Source: Areca catechu (taxonomy: Eukaryota; Streptophyta; Magnoliopsida; Arecales; Arecaceae). Taken from it: a stretch of 64,000 nt of DNA. Numbering within the stretch: the stretch's first letter is position 1; every line of letters begins with the position of its first letter. Below are positions 10,807 through 22,208 of this stretch, piece after piece. The stretch covers positions 1,861,501 to 1,925,500 of the forward strand of contig JAHSVC010000040.1 of NCBI GenBank assembly GCA_021397845.1. Direction: 5' to 3'. The notes beneath the pieces are model-generated. The model ran no database searches. It worked only from the letters and a program-made list of their open reading frames with translations, and was not told the origin of the DNA. The position numbers were made by a program, and so were the translations under genes.

Positions 10807-11475
10807 TTGGCTGATTCTCAAAGGCAAGTCAAAACTTTTAATGAGGGAGACTATGTAATGATTAGGTTAAGGCTTGAACGGTTTCCTCCTGGAACCGTTA
10901 GAAAGTTACATGCTAGAGGAGCTGGACCATTTAGAGTGGTGAAGAGAGTAGGATCCAATGCCTATGTGCTCGAGTTGCCTCCAGAACTAGGCATTAGCTC
11001 CACTTTCAACATTACAGACCTAGTAGAGTATAGAGAGCCAGCAGTGATTCCCAGTGAGCCTTTTGAACCTAATCCTGCTCTTGAGAGTGAACCCAACCCT
11101 GTGTGTCCACCAACAAACTGGCCTGTGAGGAAAGAGCAGATTGAAAAGATCCTGGATGATCAGGTTATCTCTACTCGTAATCGAGGATACCAAGATACCT
11201 GGTCCACTGGCAAGGAAGGCCAGATTTTGATGACTCTTGGATCTCCCGAGAAGAATTACAAGAATTGGACCCAGACCTCTTGGAGAGATACCAGAGCCAA
11301 CTTGATCCATACTCGACAGGGTCGAGTTCCTCCCACCCTGGGAGAATTGGTGCGGGCACCAGACTCAGAAGAAGACTTCAGAGCTCTATCTGGATCTCTG
11401 ATTGACCTTACCCGAAGAATTAGGATTTTTTGGCTTGTAATAAGGGTTGACTTGATCAACTCAATTTTAGCTTAA
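10807..11475 (+). pseudogene. Integrase C-terminus and chromodomain of CRM-like pol, runs into 3' LTR
   Basis: C-terminal integrase part with the GPY/F-type motif GAGPFRVVKRVGSNAYVLEL, then a chromodomain start (EQIEKILDDQVISTRNRGYQ), which would guide integration to modified chromatin. A frameshift inside the chromodomain changes the rest of the protein; the intact version is seen at 61285-61938. The frame crosses the 3' LTR border at 11348, as described for CRM elements. Confidence 0.85.
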
Positions 11476-12955
11476 GTCTGTACTCCCTGTAATTTATTTT
11501 TGTTGAGTCATGTTGACTCAGTAGTGGTCTAGGACTTCAACCTGGGATGTCACATTTTCTCCCAAGGCCAAGCAAGTGGGCGCCACACTCCCAGCCACAC
11601 GCCTGAGTCCAGGGGTGCCACATCTCCATCTAGTATACTCTGGTCCCCACACCACAGATAGCAGCTCCCTTCTCTCATGCGCCATTTGAGGAGAAAGCAA
11701 CCAAGGATCCACAAATCAAGGGGGCGGCCCAAGACCTTCCATAAGAGCCAAGCTATGAAAGGGAAGAAATTCTTCTTGGAGAGAACTTCAAGGAGGCGCC
11801 CATTCCCTGCCAAAAATACCCAAAACAAAGATGGGAAGGACCATAACTTAGGGAGAAAGAAAAGGAGGAGTCCAAAAGAGTTGAGCCATGGAAGGAAAGA
11901 AATCCTTTCTTGAAGAACAAAGCTTGGAGGCGCCATCTACCTTCCTTTTAAAACCCAAATCAGATTTTTTGGAACCTTTGGCCGGCCATATGTATAGGGA
12001 TTGATCCTACAATCCTAATTTGAAGATCCCCTCCTTTAGTCCCACATGGGAAGATATAAAACCCTACTCTCTTGTAAAGTCCTATAAATTAAACCCTTCT
12101 CGTAAATTTGAAAGTAATATGATGAATGAATTCAAACTTTGTGTGAGCAACTTTATGTTTCTCTCTTCCGCACTTGCATCCAGGTGTTGAGCTCCGTGAT
12201 GGAGTAAATCCGGGTTCCCTAGGAACCTTGAGGAGGTGTGAGATCTCCAAACCCCAAACCCTAGGTTAGCCACTTCACTCCCAAACCTAGCCGCCCATCA
12301 TCCTTCTCTTTCCACCAAGCCCTAGCATATCCCACCTCTCACGGCTATCCTCTTCAAGTCAAGGCCGACCCCAGCATCCGGGTCCAGTCCGGATACTTCA
12401 GATCCAGAGCAATTCCCAGAGGAAGTCAGATCAACCTCTAGGAGAATCCGGGTTTCAGCACATCAACTTTCAAGTTCTTCAATCTGGTAAATTCTTCCTT
12501 GAGTATCTGATTCCATCACTTGTTCTTCTTCTTTCCCAGATCTTGAGTCCAGGAGAAGCTGACTCAGCCACAGGACCAGTATTGGAGGATCCATTGCGAA
12601 GATATCCGAATCCAAGGATCCAACAATCTGCTCGAAAGAGTTCTTCCACCAAACTCTGTGAAGATCACTGTCTGGTCGGTATCCCATCTCTTCTCTTTAT
12701 TTCTGTCCTGTTGAAAGTTCAGAGCGAAACCCTAGGTCTGGGAGTTATCTCAACCCCCAGCGATCCGTTACTTCTGAACTACTCTGATAATCCAGTTTTA
12801 TTTAAATTGTGCTTTCAATTATTATCTAGTTTCTTTCAATTTAGTTTAGCTTTCCTTTGAGTCAAAGCCAATTTCGAAAAATATATATATAAAAAAAAAA
12901 GAATTAATCTTAATTTATTTCCGCATCGCATCATCTTCTCTTTTGTTCTGCATCA
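11348..12955 (+). repeat. 3' LTR of CRM-like element
   Basis: It starts TGGTGCGGGCACCAGACTCAG and ends TTTTGTTCTGCATCA, with CACCT following. Compared with the 5' LTR there are many scattered substitutions and short indels (for example TTACCCGAAGAATTAGGA against TTGCCGAAGAATTAGGG). Confidence 0.92.
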
Positions 12956-13744
12956 CACCTTAGCCGAGGTCAGCCCTACTCTACGAGACCTCGGGGAAGC
13001 AGAGGCACGGGTTGCAAGGTCGCCACTAGAGCCGGCGCGCGCCGTGCCCCGTAGGGGGCGCCAGTACGGCTTGCAGTGACACACGAAACCTCGTTAACAC
13101 CAGTCGGATGGGGCCCCATAATCGAGGAATGGAATCCTTGCGGACAGGAGCCTGAAACGACTGGAAGCTCACCATCAACGTCTCGAAAGGAGAGCTCCCG
13201 CACTCGGCCCAAAGCCTCGCCAATCTTCCCCCTTCATGACACACGATGGATGAGGCGGTCTAGCCACTTAGCTCCCGGACCCGAAGAAGAAGGGGGAGGA
13301 GAGGGACTAGAGGTCGGAGGGAGCCCCCCTGAGAGGAAGGCGAGCTTGAGGCAATTCGATGGTATAAAAGGGATGGTAAAATGGATGGAGAGGTAGGTCG
13401 AAAAAGGGAGAAAACCCAAGAAAACGATCCTGGGAGTCATCAAGGAGTCCTCAGGCGTGAGCTTGATGAACCCAGCACAGGAAGCCGGGCTTCAACTCCC
13501 CTCTTCCCCACACTTCTTTCGTTTACATCTCCTCTAAGCACGGGAATCCTTCGGGAACCCGCCTTAGGGGATCTGTTCCATCTCGCCGCTCTCTAACTTG
13601 ACCATCGGAGTGCCCCCACCGGAACCCCCGGCCAGGATCTCTGACTTTGTTTTGCAGGTCCAGGAGCTTGGAGATCTCGAGGGAGAGAGTCCGAGACTGG
13701 TGCCAGCTCAAGACCTACAGGCCACCACAGTGAGATCGGCAACA
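12956..13744 (+). repeat. Tat 5' LTR, last segment
   Basis: After the TSD CACCT (12956-12960) the Tat LTR resumes with TAGCCGAGGTCAGCCCTACT and ends GGCAACA at 13744. It matches 24775-25557 of the 3' LTR. The segment holds the presumed promoter and R/U5 part. Confidence 0.9.
13363..13369 (+). promoter_or_regulatory. Candidate TATA box of the Tat 5' LTR
   Basis: TATAAAA in the context GATGGTATAAAAGGGATGG, with the same motif and spacing at 25173-25179 in the 3' LTR. Its position near the end of the LTR fits a U3 promoter. Activity is inferred. Confidence 0.6.
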
Positions 13745-13746
13745 AA

Positions 13747-13766
13747 TTGGCACACCAGGTAGGGGG
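13747..13766 (+). other. Primer-binding region of the Tat element
   Basis: TTGGCACACCAGGTAGGGGG begins two bases after the LTR end (CAACA). TGGCRCRCCAGGTAGGGG-like sequences follow the LTR in many plant Gypsy elements. I do not assign a tRNA. Confidence 0.6.
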
Positions 13767-13929
13767 ACAGAACAGTAACCCCTGTGTGAGCAAGCTCTCC
13801 GTGGACGAAAGCATGCTTCGACCATGGTGGTGACGCATGGATGCGAAGCATCCGCCAGCAGAGTGGGGGAAGTTCCTTCTCTCTAAGGGCCGCGTAGCCC
13901 GGAGAGGGAACTTCCTGGTCCACCTCTTT

Positions 13930-15405
13930 TTCCTCAGCCATCCCCGGTGGATGGTCCTTTCGCAGTTGTCATCCAACAGCTACAAACTTTGACCACTGCC
14001 GTGCAGCAACTACAGTACCAGCAGCGCTCTCTGGCCACTCAGCCCCAGCCAAGGATCCCCGTGGCTTGAGCCACGGGCCCCTGCGGAAGCCTGTGCTCCA
14101 TCCAAGGCAGGCTCTCTCATCCGCGGGTAGTCTCCAACCCCCGTGGGAGCTACCAGACTCCCGTAAAAAGGAACTACTCCGGTTCGACGGATCATGAGAG
14201 TCGATCCCTGGCCAACGACATCAAAGCGGTGCGACGCAGCAGGCACCATCGGGGCAAGGCCCCTCGTGGAGATCGATCGGCACCCCCTTCTCCAGCAGCC
14301 TCGGTGGAAAATTCCACCGATGAGGCCATCAGGCGCCAAGCTGAGAGACTCCTGGAGGAGCACGAGCGCAAGTTGGCGGAGTTCGCCCGCCGCTTTGCCG
14401 ACATGCAGAGCTCTCCAACAGATCCAACGGGCTACAATGCCCAACCACCCTTCTCCCAGGAAATCAAAGAGGAACCGATCCCGGGTTGGTTCCGCATGCC
14501 TCAGGTGGATCCCTACGATGGGACCACCAATCCCTTGGACCATTTAGAGAGCTTTAAGGCTCTCATGAGGGTCCAGGGATCAACGAACGCTCTCCTATGC
14601 ATTGCGTTCCCAGCCACCCTCCGGAAGGCTACTCGTGTTTGGTTTACCTACCTCGACCTGGAATCTATCAGCTCCTTCCATCAATTGGAAGGAAAGTTTG
14701 TGGCGCACTTCGACGCTTGCCGGAAGGTACCAAGGGAGGTGGATAGCCTCTTCTCTATCCGCCAGCAGGACCAGGAGCTGCTATGGGACTACATTACCTG
14801 CTTCAAGACCGCCGCCCTGGAAATCTATAGTCTGGAAGAGCCTGTAGCCATGCTGGCGTTGAAGCGCGGGCTCAAGACCTCCCGCCTGACGTACTCCCTG
14901 GATAAGAAGCCTCCTAAGATGTACTCTGAGCTCCTCCTTCGTGTCCACAAGTACATCCAAGCGGAGGAGGCTGATCGCACCAGGCGAGAGCTGGACGGGA
15001 AGCCCTCAAAGAAGCCTGCCCCAAGGGATGTCCCCGGGACCCGGAGGCGCGGACCACCTTCAAATTTCCATCCAGGCCCGAAGCCGAAGAGCGGTGCTGC
15101 TCCGGAGAGAACGTTCACCCCTCTCCTCGCTCCTAGGATGAAGATCCTCATGGAGATTGAGGGTGAGCACTACCTCCGTCGACCTCCTCCTCATAACCCA
15201 AGGAGCATCCGTGACAAGACAAAATATTGTCAATTTCACCGTGAGTACGGCCACGACACGAGGAGTGCCGCAATCTGAAGTGGGATATTAAGGAGCTGAT
15301 CAAGAGGGGCTACCTCAGGAAATTTGTGAGGAACGAAGCCCCGATGGAGGAACAGCTGCTCGCAGCCCTTCCCCCGGTCCCCGTAATTGACAACCGCTGA
15401 ACGAA
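13930..15405 (+). pseudogene. gag of the Tat element
   Basis: Retrotrans_gag-type capsid gene. Upstream coding-like sequence (VDGPFAVVIQQLQTLTTAVQ) is cut by a stop near 14070. The main open part is 14229-15278, with a charged coiled segment (IRRQAERLLEEHERKLAEFA) and the capsid core: PYDGTTNPLDHLESFKALM, ATRVWFTYLDLESISSFHQL, QLEGKFVAHFDACRK, QELLWDYITCFKTAALEI. The nucleocapsid knuckle begins as KYCQFHREYGHDT, but a frameshift near 15270 removes its last Cys from the frame. The true start codon is uncertain. Confidence 0.85.
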
Positions 15406-15531
15406 GAAGCCGGTGGGAATGATCTCCATGGGGATCGGGCGTGCGATGAAAAGAGCCCGGGAGGTGGGAGACCCAGAGAATGTACTCCCCTTTGAAAAGG
15501 GAAATAAAAATAAAATGTAAATAATGATGCA

Positions 15532-15873
15532 GTGGTGGTCGAGATGACCATCACGAAACATCCTGTACATCGCATTATGGTGGATAGTGGGAGCTCTACT
15601 GACATGCTTTTTTACGATGCTTTCTCCCGAATGAACCTGTCTCATGATCAATTAAAGCCGGTGCACACCCCTCTCGTGGGCTTCACCGGAGACTCGGTGG
15701 GGGTCAAAGGAGAAATCACTCTCCCTGTCACTGCCAGATCCCCATCTCGGCAGAGTACGGTCATGATGACGTTTACCATCGTCAAGCTCCCATCACCTTA
15801 TAATGCCATCCTCGGCCATCCAGGGCTCAACCAGCTGGACGCTGTCATTTCCACTAAGAGGCTGCTGGTGTAG
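15532..15873 (+). pseudogene. Aspartic protease of Tat pol
   Basis: Open 113 codons with the retropepsin active site IMVDSGSSTDMLFYDAF, then VGFTGDSVGVKGEITLPVT and the closing YNAILGHPGLNQLDAV. It is typical of Tat elements. It is separated from gag by a stop at about 15400 and ends at a stop before RT. Confidence 0.88.
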
Positions 15874-16925
15874 TTCCCTACCACCTCTGGGACGGGAGTG
15901 ATGAGAGGGACGGCCCAGCCCGTCTAGCATTGCTTGCAGACAATCCCGGGTGCCCGGGGCACTGAGCTCAGCACCGATGTCGACGACCTCGACCTAAGAG
16001 AGAAAGACCCTAAGGGAGGGCCCATGGAGCACCTGTTGACGTACCCTCTCAGTTCGGACCCTCAGAAGATGGTGCAGATAGGAGCCCAGCTCTCGGAAGA
16101 AGAGCGGGCCCGTTTGCTAGATTTCCTCCGGCGAACGCCGATGTGTTCGCTTGGTCCGCTACCGACATGCCAGGTATCCCCTCAGAAGTCATCATCCACC
16201 GGTTAAATATTGATCCAAGGTGTCGCCCTGTCCGCCAGAAGAAGATGAGTTTTGCTGCAGAGAGGCAGAAGGCCATCAATGAAGAAGTAGAGAAGCTCCT
16301 CGCCGCCTGCTTTGTACGGGAGGTACAGTATCCCAGTTGGATGGCGAACGTGGTCATGGTGAAGAAGAGCAACGGCAAGTGGAGGATCTGCATGGACTAC
16401 ACCGACCCCAACCGAGCTTGCCCGAAGGACAGTTTTTCTCTTCCAAAGATTGACCAGCTCGTGGACACCACTTCGGGGCATCGCCTCCTCTCTTTCATGG
16501 ATGCCTTCTCCAGGTACAACCAGATCTGAATGCACCCGAAGGACGAGGAGCACACTGCTTTCGTCACCGAACGCGGAACCTACTATTACAAGATGATGCC
16601 ATTCGGCCTCAAGAACGCCGGGGCCATGTACCAGCAACTGGTTAGCAAAGTCTTCAAAGACCAGATCGGCTGCAACATGCAGGTATACATGGACGCTATG
16701 CTGGTAATGAGCAAGCCCCTTTCGGACCATGTTGGTGACCTGGCGGAGACCTTCGGTAACCTCCGGCTTCACCAGATGAAGTTGAACCCGGCGAAGTGCA
16801 CCTTCGGCATGTCTATCAGGAAGTTCCTGGGGTTCATGGTAACCCAAAGGGGGATAGAATCCAACCCGGAGAAGGTCCAGGCTATCCTGGACATGGAGCA
16901 ACTCACCTCCAAGAAGCAAGTGTAG
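15874..16925 (+). pseudogene. Reverse transcriptase of Tat pol, active site mutated
   Basis: A linker (15934-16140) leads to RT. Landmarks: FAWSATDMPGIPSEVIIHRL, VREVQYPSWMANVVMVKKSN, KWRICMDYTDPNRACPKDSF, LLSFMDAFSRYNQI, an in-frame TGA at 16527-16529, then MMPFGLKNAGAMYQQLVSKV and the catalytic box MQVYMDAMLVMSK. The usual box is YxDD, so the second Asp is Ala. It closes with FLGFMVTQRGIESNPEKVQA. The stop and the missing Asp make it inactive. Confidence 0.92.
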
Positions 16926-16929
16926 TGAC

Positions 16930-17524
16930 TCACCGGTCGGATAGCCGCCCTGAGTCGATTTATCTCGAGGTCCGCCGACCGCTGTTGGTCCTTTTTAAGG
17001 TGCTAAGGAAGATGAACGACTTTACCTGGACGGAGGAGTGACAAGAGGCGTTCGACGAGCTGAAGAGGACATTGGCATCCCCGCCACTGCTCTCTAGGCC
17101 CGAAGAATGAGAGGAGCTCCTCCTATACCTGGCGGTCACCCCGGAGGCCATCAGTTCATTCCTGGTTTGGACTGACGATCAGGGAACGCAAAGGCTAGTG
17201 TATTACACAAGAAAACTCCTCCACGATGCGGAGCTCAGGTATTCCCGGTCTGAGAAACTGATTTTTGCGCTAATCATGTCCGCTCAGCGTCTAAGACCTT
17301 ATTTTCAAGCGCACCCCATTGCTGTCCTGACGGATTAGCCAATGAAAGCAGTGCTCAGCCAACCTAACATATCTGGGTGCCTGGCAAAGTGGGCGCTCAA
17401 GCTTAGCAAGTTTGACATCACGTACAGGCCAAGGTCGGCCATGAAGGCACAGGTACTCGCCGACTTCTTGGTCGAGTGTGCAGGCCTGGGCAATGGGGCG
17501 GAAGAGAGCCTTCAAGATCGGTAG
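16930..17524 (+). pseudogene. Gypsy-type RNase H of Tat pol
   Basis: First RNase H, directly behind RT. Broken pieces read EAFDELKRTLASPPLLSRP, LYLAVTPEAISSFLVW, LVYYTRKLLHDAELRYS, SEKLIFALIMSAQRLRPYF, then KWALKLSKFDITYRPRSAMK and AQVLADFLVECA. At least three stops (about 17040, 17108, 17338) interrupt it. The first catalytic Asp position appears to be lost (VTPEAI). Confidence 0.85.
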
Positions 17525-18206
17525 CCGGGCCAGGACCAGAGGAAGATGTCTGGATCCTTCATGTAGATGGAGCCTTGAACTCCAGCGAGAGTGGAGCTGG
17601 ACTCATCCTCGCCAACGGTGAAGGGGTAGTTGCCGAATGTGCGCTCCATTTCCAGTTCGCCACCACTAATAATCAAGCGGAGTATGAAGCGCTTCTCGCG
17701 GGGCTGAGACTGTCCGCGAGTTGGGCGTGGCCAACCTCAAGGTCTTCACCGACTCGCAGCTGGTAGCCTGGCAGATCTCGAGGGAGTACGGGGTGCGGGA
17801 CTCCCAAATGGCGAAGTACCTGGAGCTCATGAGAACGAGCGCGGCAGGGTTTCGGCATTTCAGCATCTCCCATATACCTCGTGGGGAAAATGCTCGAGCG
17901 GACGTGCTCTCCTGCCTTGCAACCATGCCGAACTCGTCGTTGGGCCACGTTTACGTCGAGCACCTCAAGGCCCCGAGCTACGAGACACCCGTGGAGGCCC
18001 AGCAAGTCAACCAAGAGCCCAGCTGGATGGACAAGTACATTGAGTACATCACTAGTGGCACAATGCCGGAGGACCGCGCAATCGCTGGCCTCATCAAGAG
18101 GAAGGCCGCACTGTTCGTCTTAATGGATGGGTTACTGTATCGGAGGTCCTACTCCTACCCGCTCCTCAAGTGTTTGAGACCCGCAGAGGCCGCACTCATG
18201 CTCTAA
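17525..18206 (+). pseudogene. Second (archaeal-type-like) RNase H of Tat pol
   Basis: A second RNase H follows the first, the diagnostic arrangement of Tat elements. Motifs: WILHVDGALNSSESGAGLIL (first Asp), NNQAEYEALLAGLRL (Glu), a frameshift at about 17715, LKVFTDSQLVAWQI (Asp), and IPRGENARADVLSCLAT (last Asp). All four acidic positions survive even though the frame is broken once. The tail (SWMDKYIEYITSG to YSYPLLKCLRPAEA) leads into integrase. Confidence 0.9.
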
Positions 18207-19256
18207 GAGATCCACGAGGGCATCTGTGGGAACCACGTGGGGGGCAGGACACTGGCGTACAAGGCCCTCCATCAGGGTTATTTCTGGAAGATAATGAAAG
18301 AAGACGTAGCTGACTTCGTGAAGAGGTGAGACCGGTGTTAGTGGCATGCCGTGGTGCAACGTTAGCCCGCCGCTCCACTCTTCCAGCTCTTCGCCCCATG
18401 GCCGTTTGCTCAATGGGGCATGGATCTCCTATAACCTTTTCCCCCGGCATCTGGGCAACAGAAATTCTTGATCGTGGCCATCGACTACTTTACGAAGTGG
18501 ATCGAGGCCTAACCCTTGGCCTGGATCACGGAGGCAAACATCACCAAGTTCCTTTGGAAGTCAATTATTTGTCGCTTTGGCCTACCGCACACTATTATCA
18601 CCGATAACGGACATCAATTCAGTTATCAAGAGTTTGAGGAGTTCTGCAGCGACCTCGGCATCCACCATCATTTCACTTCGGTGGCACATCCACAGACAAA
18701 TAGAGAAGCCGAGGTAACGAATAGGACCATCTTGCAAGGCCTCCGGACAAGACTGGACCAAGCCCAGGGTAAGTGGGCGGAAGAGCTCCCAAGCATCCTT
18801 TGGGCATACCACACTACCCCGAGGACGGCTACGGACAAGACCCCGTTCAACCTTGTCTTCGGAGTAGAAGCGGTTATCCTAATCGAGCTCAGCCTACCGA
18901 CCCTACGCGTGGAGCAGTACGACGAGGCGGAGAACCCTGCCAGGATGTTGCTAAACCTGGACCTCCTTGAAGAAACGAGGGACAGGGCTCGAGTTCGGAT
19001 GGCTACCTACCATTAGTAAGTGGCCAGATACTACAACTCTAGAGTGCGACCGAAGTCCTTCCGCCTGGGAGATTTGGTGCTCCGTCGCGCTGAGGCTTCC
19101 CAGCCACGGGAGTGTGGGAAGCTCTCCCCAAACTGGGAAGGCCCTTATAGGGTGGCGAAGGCACTTCCTCATGGGGCATACTACCTGGAAGAGCTAGGAG
19201 GATCCCGGTTCCCTCGGACCTGGAATGCCTTTAACTTAAGGATGTATTACCAATAG
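18196..19256 (+). pseudogene. Integrase of Tat pol
   Basis: Zinc domain HEGICGNHVGGRTL with downstream R-stop-DRC-stop-WHA, where the first zinc Cys and a Gln codon have become stops. Catalytic core: VAIDYFTKWIEA, IITDNGHQFSYQEFEEF, PQTNREAEVTNRTILQG, giving D, D and E. The C-terminus has KLSPNWEGPYRVAKALPHGA (GPY/F motif) and ends FNLRMYYQ at 19256. No chromodomain is present, as expected for Tat. Several stops and frameshifts make it non-functional. Confidence 0.92.
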
Positions 19257-19399
19257 TATAAGGCTCCTTGAACTTTAGCAATGAAATCTTTTTCATCAAA
19301 TGCTTCCTCTCATCTCGTAGGGTGAGGGCCACCCAGCTCTAAGTTCAGCGAGCATGGACACGGTGGGAGACCCGCGAAGGCGTGATGTCCCTCTCATAA

Positions 19400-19785
19400 G
19401 ATCCCGGAGAATAGCTCGGCAAGCCGCGCAAGGCTCAGATCCAGCCTGCGGCCCCGAGGTTCAGTCCGGAGGTCCCGGACTTCGGTCTGGAAGGTGGGGC
19501 AGAATCAAATTCGCCCACGCGATCCTGGAGAACAGCTCGGCAAGCCGTGTAAGGTTCAGATACAGCCTGCAGCCCCGGGGTTCAGTCCGGAAGTCCCGGA
19601 CTTCGGTCTGGAAGGCGGGGCAGAATCAAATTCGCCCATGCAATCCCGGAGAACAGCTCGACAAGCCACGCAAGGCTCAGATACAGCCTACGGCCCCGAG
19701 GTTCAGTCCGAAAGTCCCGGACTTTGGTCTGGAAGGTGGGGAAGAACTAAGTTCGCCCACACAATTCCAAGGCTCGGCTCGAAAC
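19400..19785 (+). repeat. 121-bp tandem repeat downstream of Tat integrase
   Basis: Three units of 121 bp and a partial fourth, starting at about 19400, 19521, 19642 and 19763. Each has CCCGGAGAACAGCTCGRCAAGCC, GGTTCAGTCCGRARGTCCCGGACT and TCTGGAAGGTGGGG. Tandem repeats between pol and the 3' LTR are common in Tat elements. A long plus-strand ORF across it (19354-20391) is not a gene. Confidence 0.88.
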
Positions 19786-19998
19786 GCACTACGGGACTTA
19801 GTCCCAGTGGCTAGCACCAAAGTTCGGTCCTTAAGATACACAAAAAAAAAGAGAGAAAAGAAAGAAAGAGTGAAGGAACATTTTAGTGAAGAGAGAATTT
19901 CATTACACTTAAAAGATCAGTACACAAGAGGGGCCCCGACAGGCCGGGAGACCCCAAAGAACGAAAATACAACAAAAAAAGAGAAAAGCATCGTGGAG

Positions 19999-22208
19999 CT
20001 ACTTCGGCGTAGCTGCATCCTCCTCGGGCTGGGAGCCACTCTCTCCGTCGGCGCCGTCGACGGGAGGCTACTCGGGAGTCACCGCCTCGCCACCGGTCAC
20101 CGTCGAAGCTCCTCCGGTGGGCTCCTGCCTCCTGCCACCGAGGACTACCCTGCTGAGGTCGAGCTCGGGATAGAAGGAGCCAACCTTCTCCTGGCATACC
20201 TGGAACCCCTTCAAGAAGGAGTCCACGGCAGCCTCCCGTACCTCGGTGACGTATTCCTCGAAGGCCCGGAACCTCGGAACGGCCTCCTGCACCTCCCGCT
20301 TGGAAGCCTCCAGCAGCCCATAGATGTAGGAGCTCTTCTCCTTGGCTGCGCTCAGCTCCTTCAGGACTTCTTCCACCCGGTGCTCCAGTGACCGGGACTG
20401 AGACCTGAGACGGGTCTTCTCTGACGCATCCTCCTCGTTACGGCACTGGTTTGAGATCCTCTCCTTCGATAGAGAGGTCTCGAGCTCCTTGATGCACCCC
20501 TCGGTGTGGGCCAGGTCAGCTCGGAGGGCCTGGTTATTTCCTCGCAGCTCGACCCATTTCTCCATGTGGTCCTTGACGTCAGTTACGAGCTTGCTGAGCT
20601 TCTTCTCCTTCTCGGCATCCTTCTTGGCGTAGCCGGCGAGGAAGTTCCTCAGCAGCAACACGTCCGTCCCGATCTGCATTGAAAGAAGAAGGAAGTTAGA
20701 ACAATCCAACTGGAACTTTAAGGAGTTGGAGCTTGGAACTTACCATGAAAAGCTATGGGAGGATCCCGAGCAGCGCCTCGTTGTAGTCCCAGCCACCCCT
20801 CAGACGGTGGTCTCGGGAGGTACTGGCAAACTCCATGACCTTCTCCGCGAGGCCCTGGTCACGGATCACAGAGCATCGGCTGGTGAGGCTCGGTGGCAGA
20901 ATAGGCATGTCGGCAGCAGGCAAGGTGGCCATCCCCTCGCCAAGTGGTGCGACCGTCGGTGGAGCTGCCGCCATCCTAGTGGCCACCGTGGAAGTGACCG
21001 GTGCAGTGGTTGGAGCCAGCACCGCCCGAGGAGGTTCCAGCCCCCTCTCTTCCAGCCCTGTCGAGGTCGACGACAGGGACATCGGGTGCCCAGGCCCGAG
21101 GTGGCCTGGAGGCAGGAGCCGCCGCTCTAGGGCCAGTGATGGAGGTCAGCGCAGGCGTCCGGCTCACCTCAGTACGAGCCCTCTTTGCCGGGGTTCAGTC
21201 CCTTCGGCAGCATCCCTCTATGTGGCACCCTCCATCAGGTTCTCCACGGAGAACTTCATACCTGAAAAAAAAAAAAGAAGTCAGTCAAGCCAGTTCAAAA
21301 AAGGGGGATGCAAAGTAGAAAAAGAAATCAAGGGAGGGAGATCCAAGCCTCACCCAACTCCCAGATGGGACTGATCCCTGTCTCGAATAAATTCTGCTCT
21401 GAGAGCAGAATATCGAGGGCTGGGATCGCGTCACTCAGCAACTGTGAAAAAATCTCTTGGTCTGCTGGCTCGACTTGAGAGTTCCGGTTTGGAGACCGGT
21501 CTGGCTAGCTCCAGGCCCAGTCAACGTCATCGACCGAGGCGAAAAAGAATCGATTCTTCCAGCCCTTAATAGACGAAGGGAGGTCGAACCTGAGGCACCT
21601 AGGCTGAGGTGAGATGTACCACCAGTCATCATCGGTGGAATAGCGCTTCAGGGTGAAGAGAGTCCTGAAGAGGGAGAAACGGGCAACAAACCCATGGAAG
21701 TGGCAGAAGACAATGAAGGCAAAGATGACCTGGATGGCATTAGGAGCCAACTGGGCCAGGACCAGATGGTAATGATGGAGAAAGGAGAGGAAAAAGGGGT
21801 TAAGGGGAAATCGAAGACCCCATATGAGGAAGTCCTCGTAGAAGGTGATTCTCTTAGGGCCGCTCGAGGTCACTCGATCTCTAGGCATCGGGAGGGAAAG
21901 ACGAGTCGAGTCCAGGATTCCATAGACATTTCGGAGCAAAGAAATGTCATCCTCGGTCATCGTTGAGGCATGATCGGAGGGGCCAGAGGGAGAGGTTACC
22001 GGAGGAGGAAGGGAAGAAATGGGACGAGCAGAAACTATGGGAGGAGACCTAGGACCCCTAGGGACGCCTATGGTCACAGCCCCAGGTTATAGCTGCCTAC
22101 GGAACTCATCCGGGATCTCTTCCCCTTCCGAGGAAGAAGGCGATGGAGTTCTCGGCCGGGAAGGACCGGCCTCGTCTAGGTTGGAGGAGACATAATGGCG
22201 ACGCGCCA
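19999..22208 (-). pseudogene. Antisense spliced ORF of the Tat element (putative gypsy-type transposon domain, PF04195-like)
   Basis: A minus-strand gene between pol and the 3' LTR. The ATG at 22208 starts MARRHYVSSNLDEAG with a Ser/Pro/Glu-rich N-terminus, followed by a globular domain with YEDFLIWGLRFPLNPFFLSF, LAQLAPNAIQVIFAFIVFCH and DDDWWYISPQPRCLRF. Two introns are visible: about 21355-21263 (donor G|GTGAGG, acceptor TTTTTTCAG|G) and 20743-20674 (donor G|GTAAGT, acceptor TTTCAATGCAG|A). The last exon encodes a long coiled coil (KEKKLSKLVTDVKDHMEKWV, ALRADLAHTEGCIKELE, EKTRLRSQSRSLEHRVEEVL). Only a few in-frame stops occur (near 22088 and 21507, one just before intron 2, and an early one at the C-terminus), far fewer than in the sense genes. 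Known as an antisense ORF of Tat elements; role unknown. Confidence 0.8.

Larger units (their letters stand above)
4178..12955 (+). mobile_element. Full-length CRM-like Ty3/Gypsy chromovirus, degenerate
   Basis: An 8,778-bp LTR retrotransposon with TSD CACCT (4173-4177 and 12956-12960), LTRs of 1,586 and 1,608 bp, an initiator-Met-tRNA-type primer site, and gag-protease-RT-RNase H-integrase-chromodomain order, which is that of a chromovirus. The last part of the reading frame runs into the 3' LTR, a feature described for the CRM (centromeric) clade; this and the chromodomain sequence suggest CRM, but a phylogeny would be needed. Coding parts carry several frameshifts and stops and the RT active site is YFDG instead of YxDD, so this copy is dead. 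Its LTRs differ by many substitutions and indels, so it is clearly older than its relative at 56749-63543. Confidence 0.9.

Noticed and set aside
2479..12955. A single large element with 16-bp terminal inverted repeats TGATGCAGAACAAAAG
   Set aside because: The apparent inverted termini come from two separate insertions of one LTR family in opposite orientation. Each has its own 5-bp duplication, and 114 bp of Tat LTR lies between them.
19354..20391. 345-codon plus-strand ORF
   Set aside because: Made of the 121-bp tandem repeat followed by the reverse strand of the antisense gene's coiled-coil exon.
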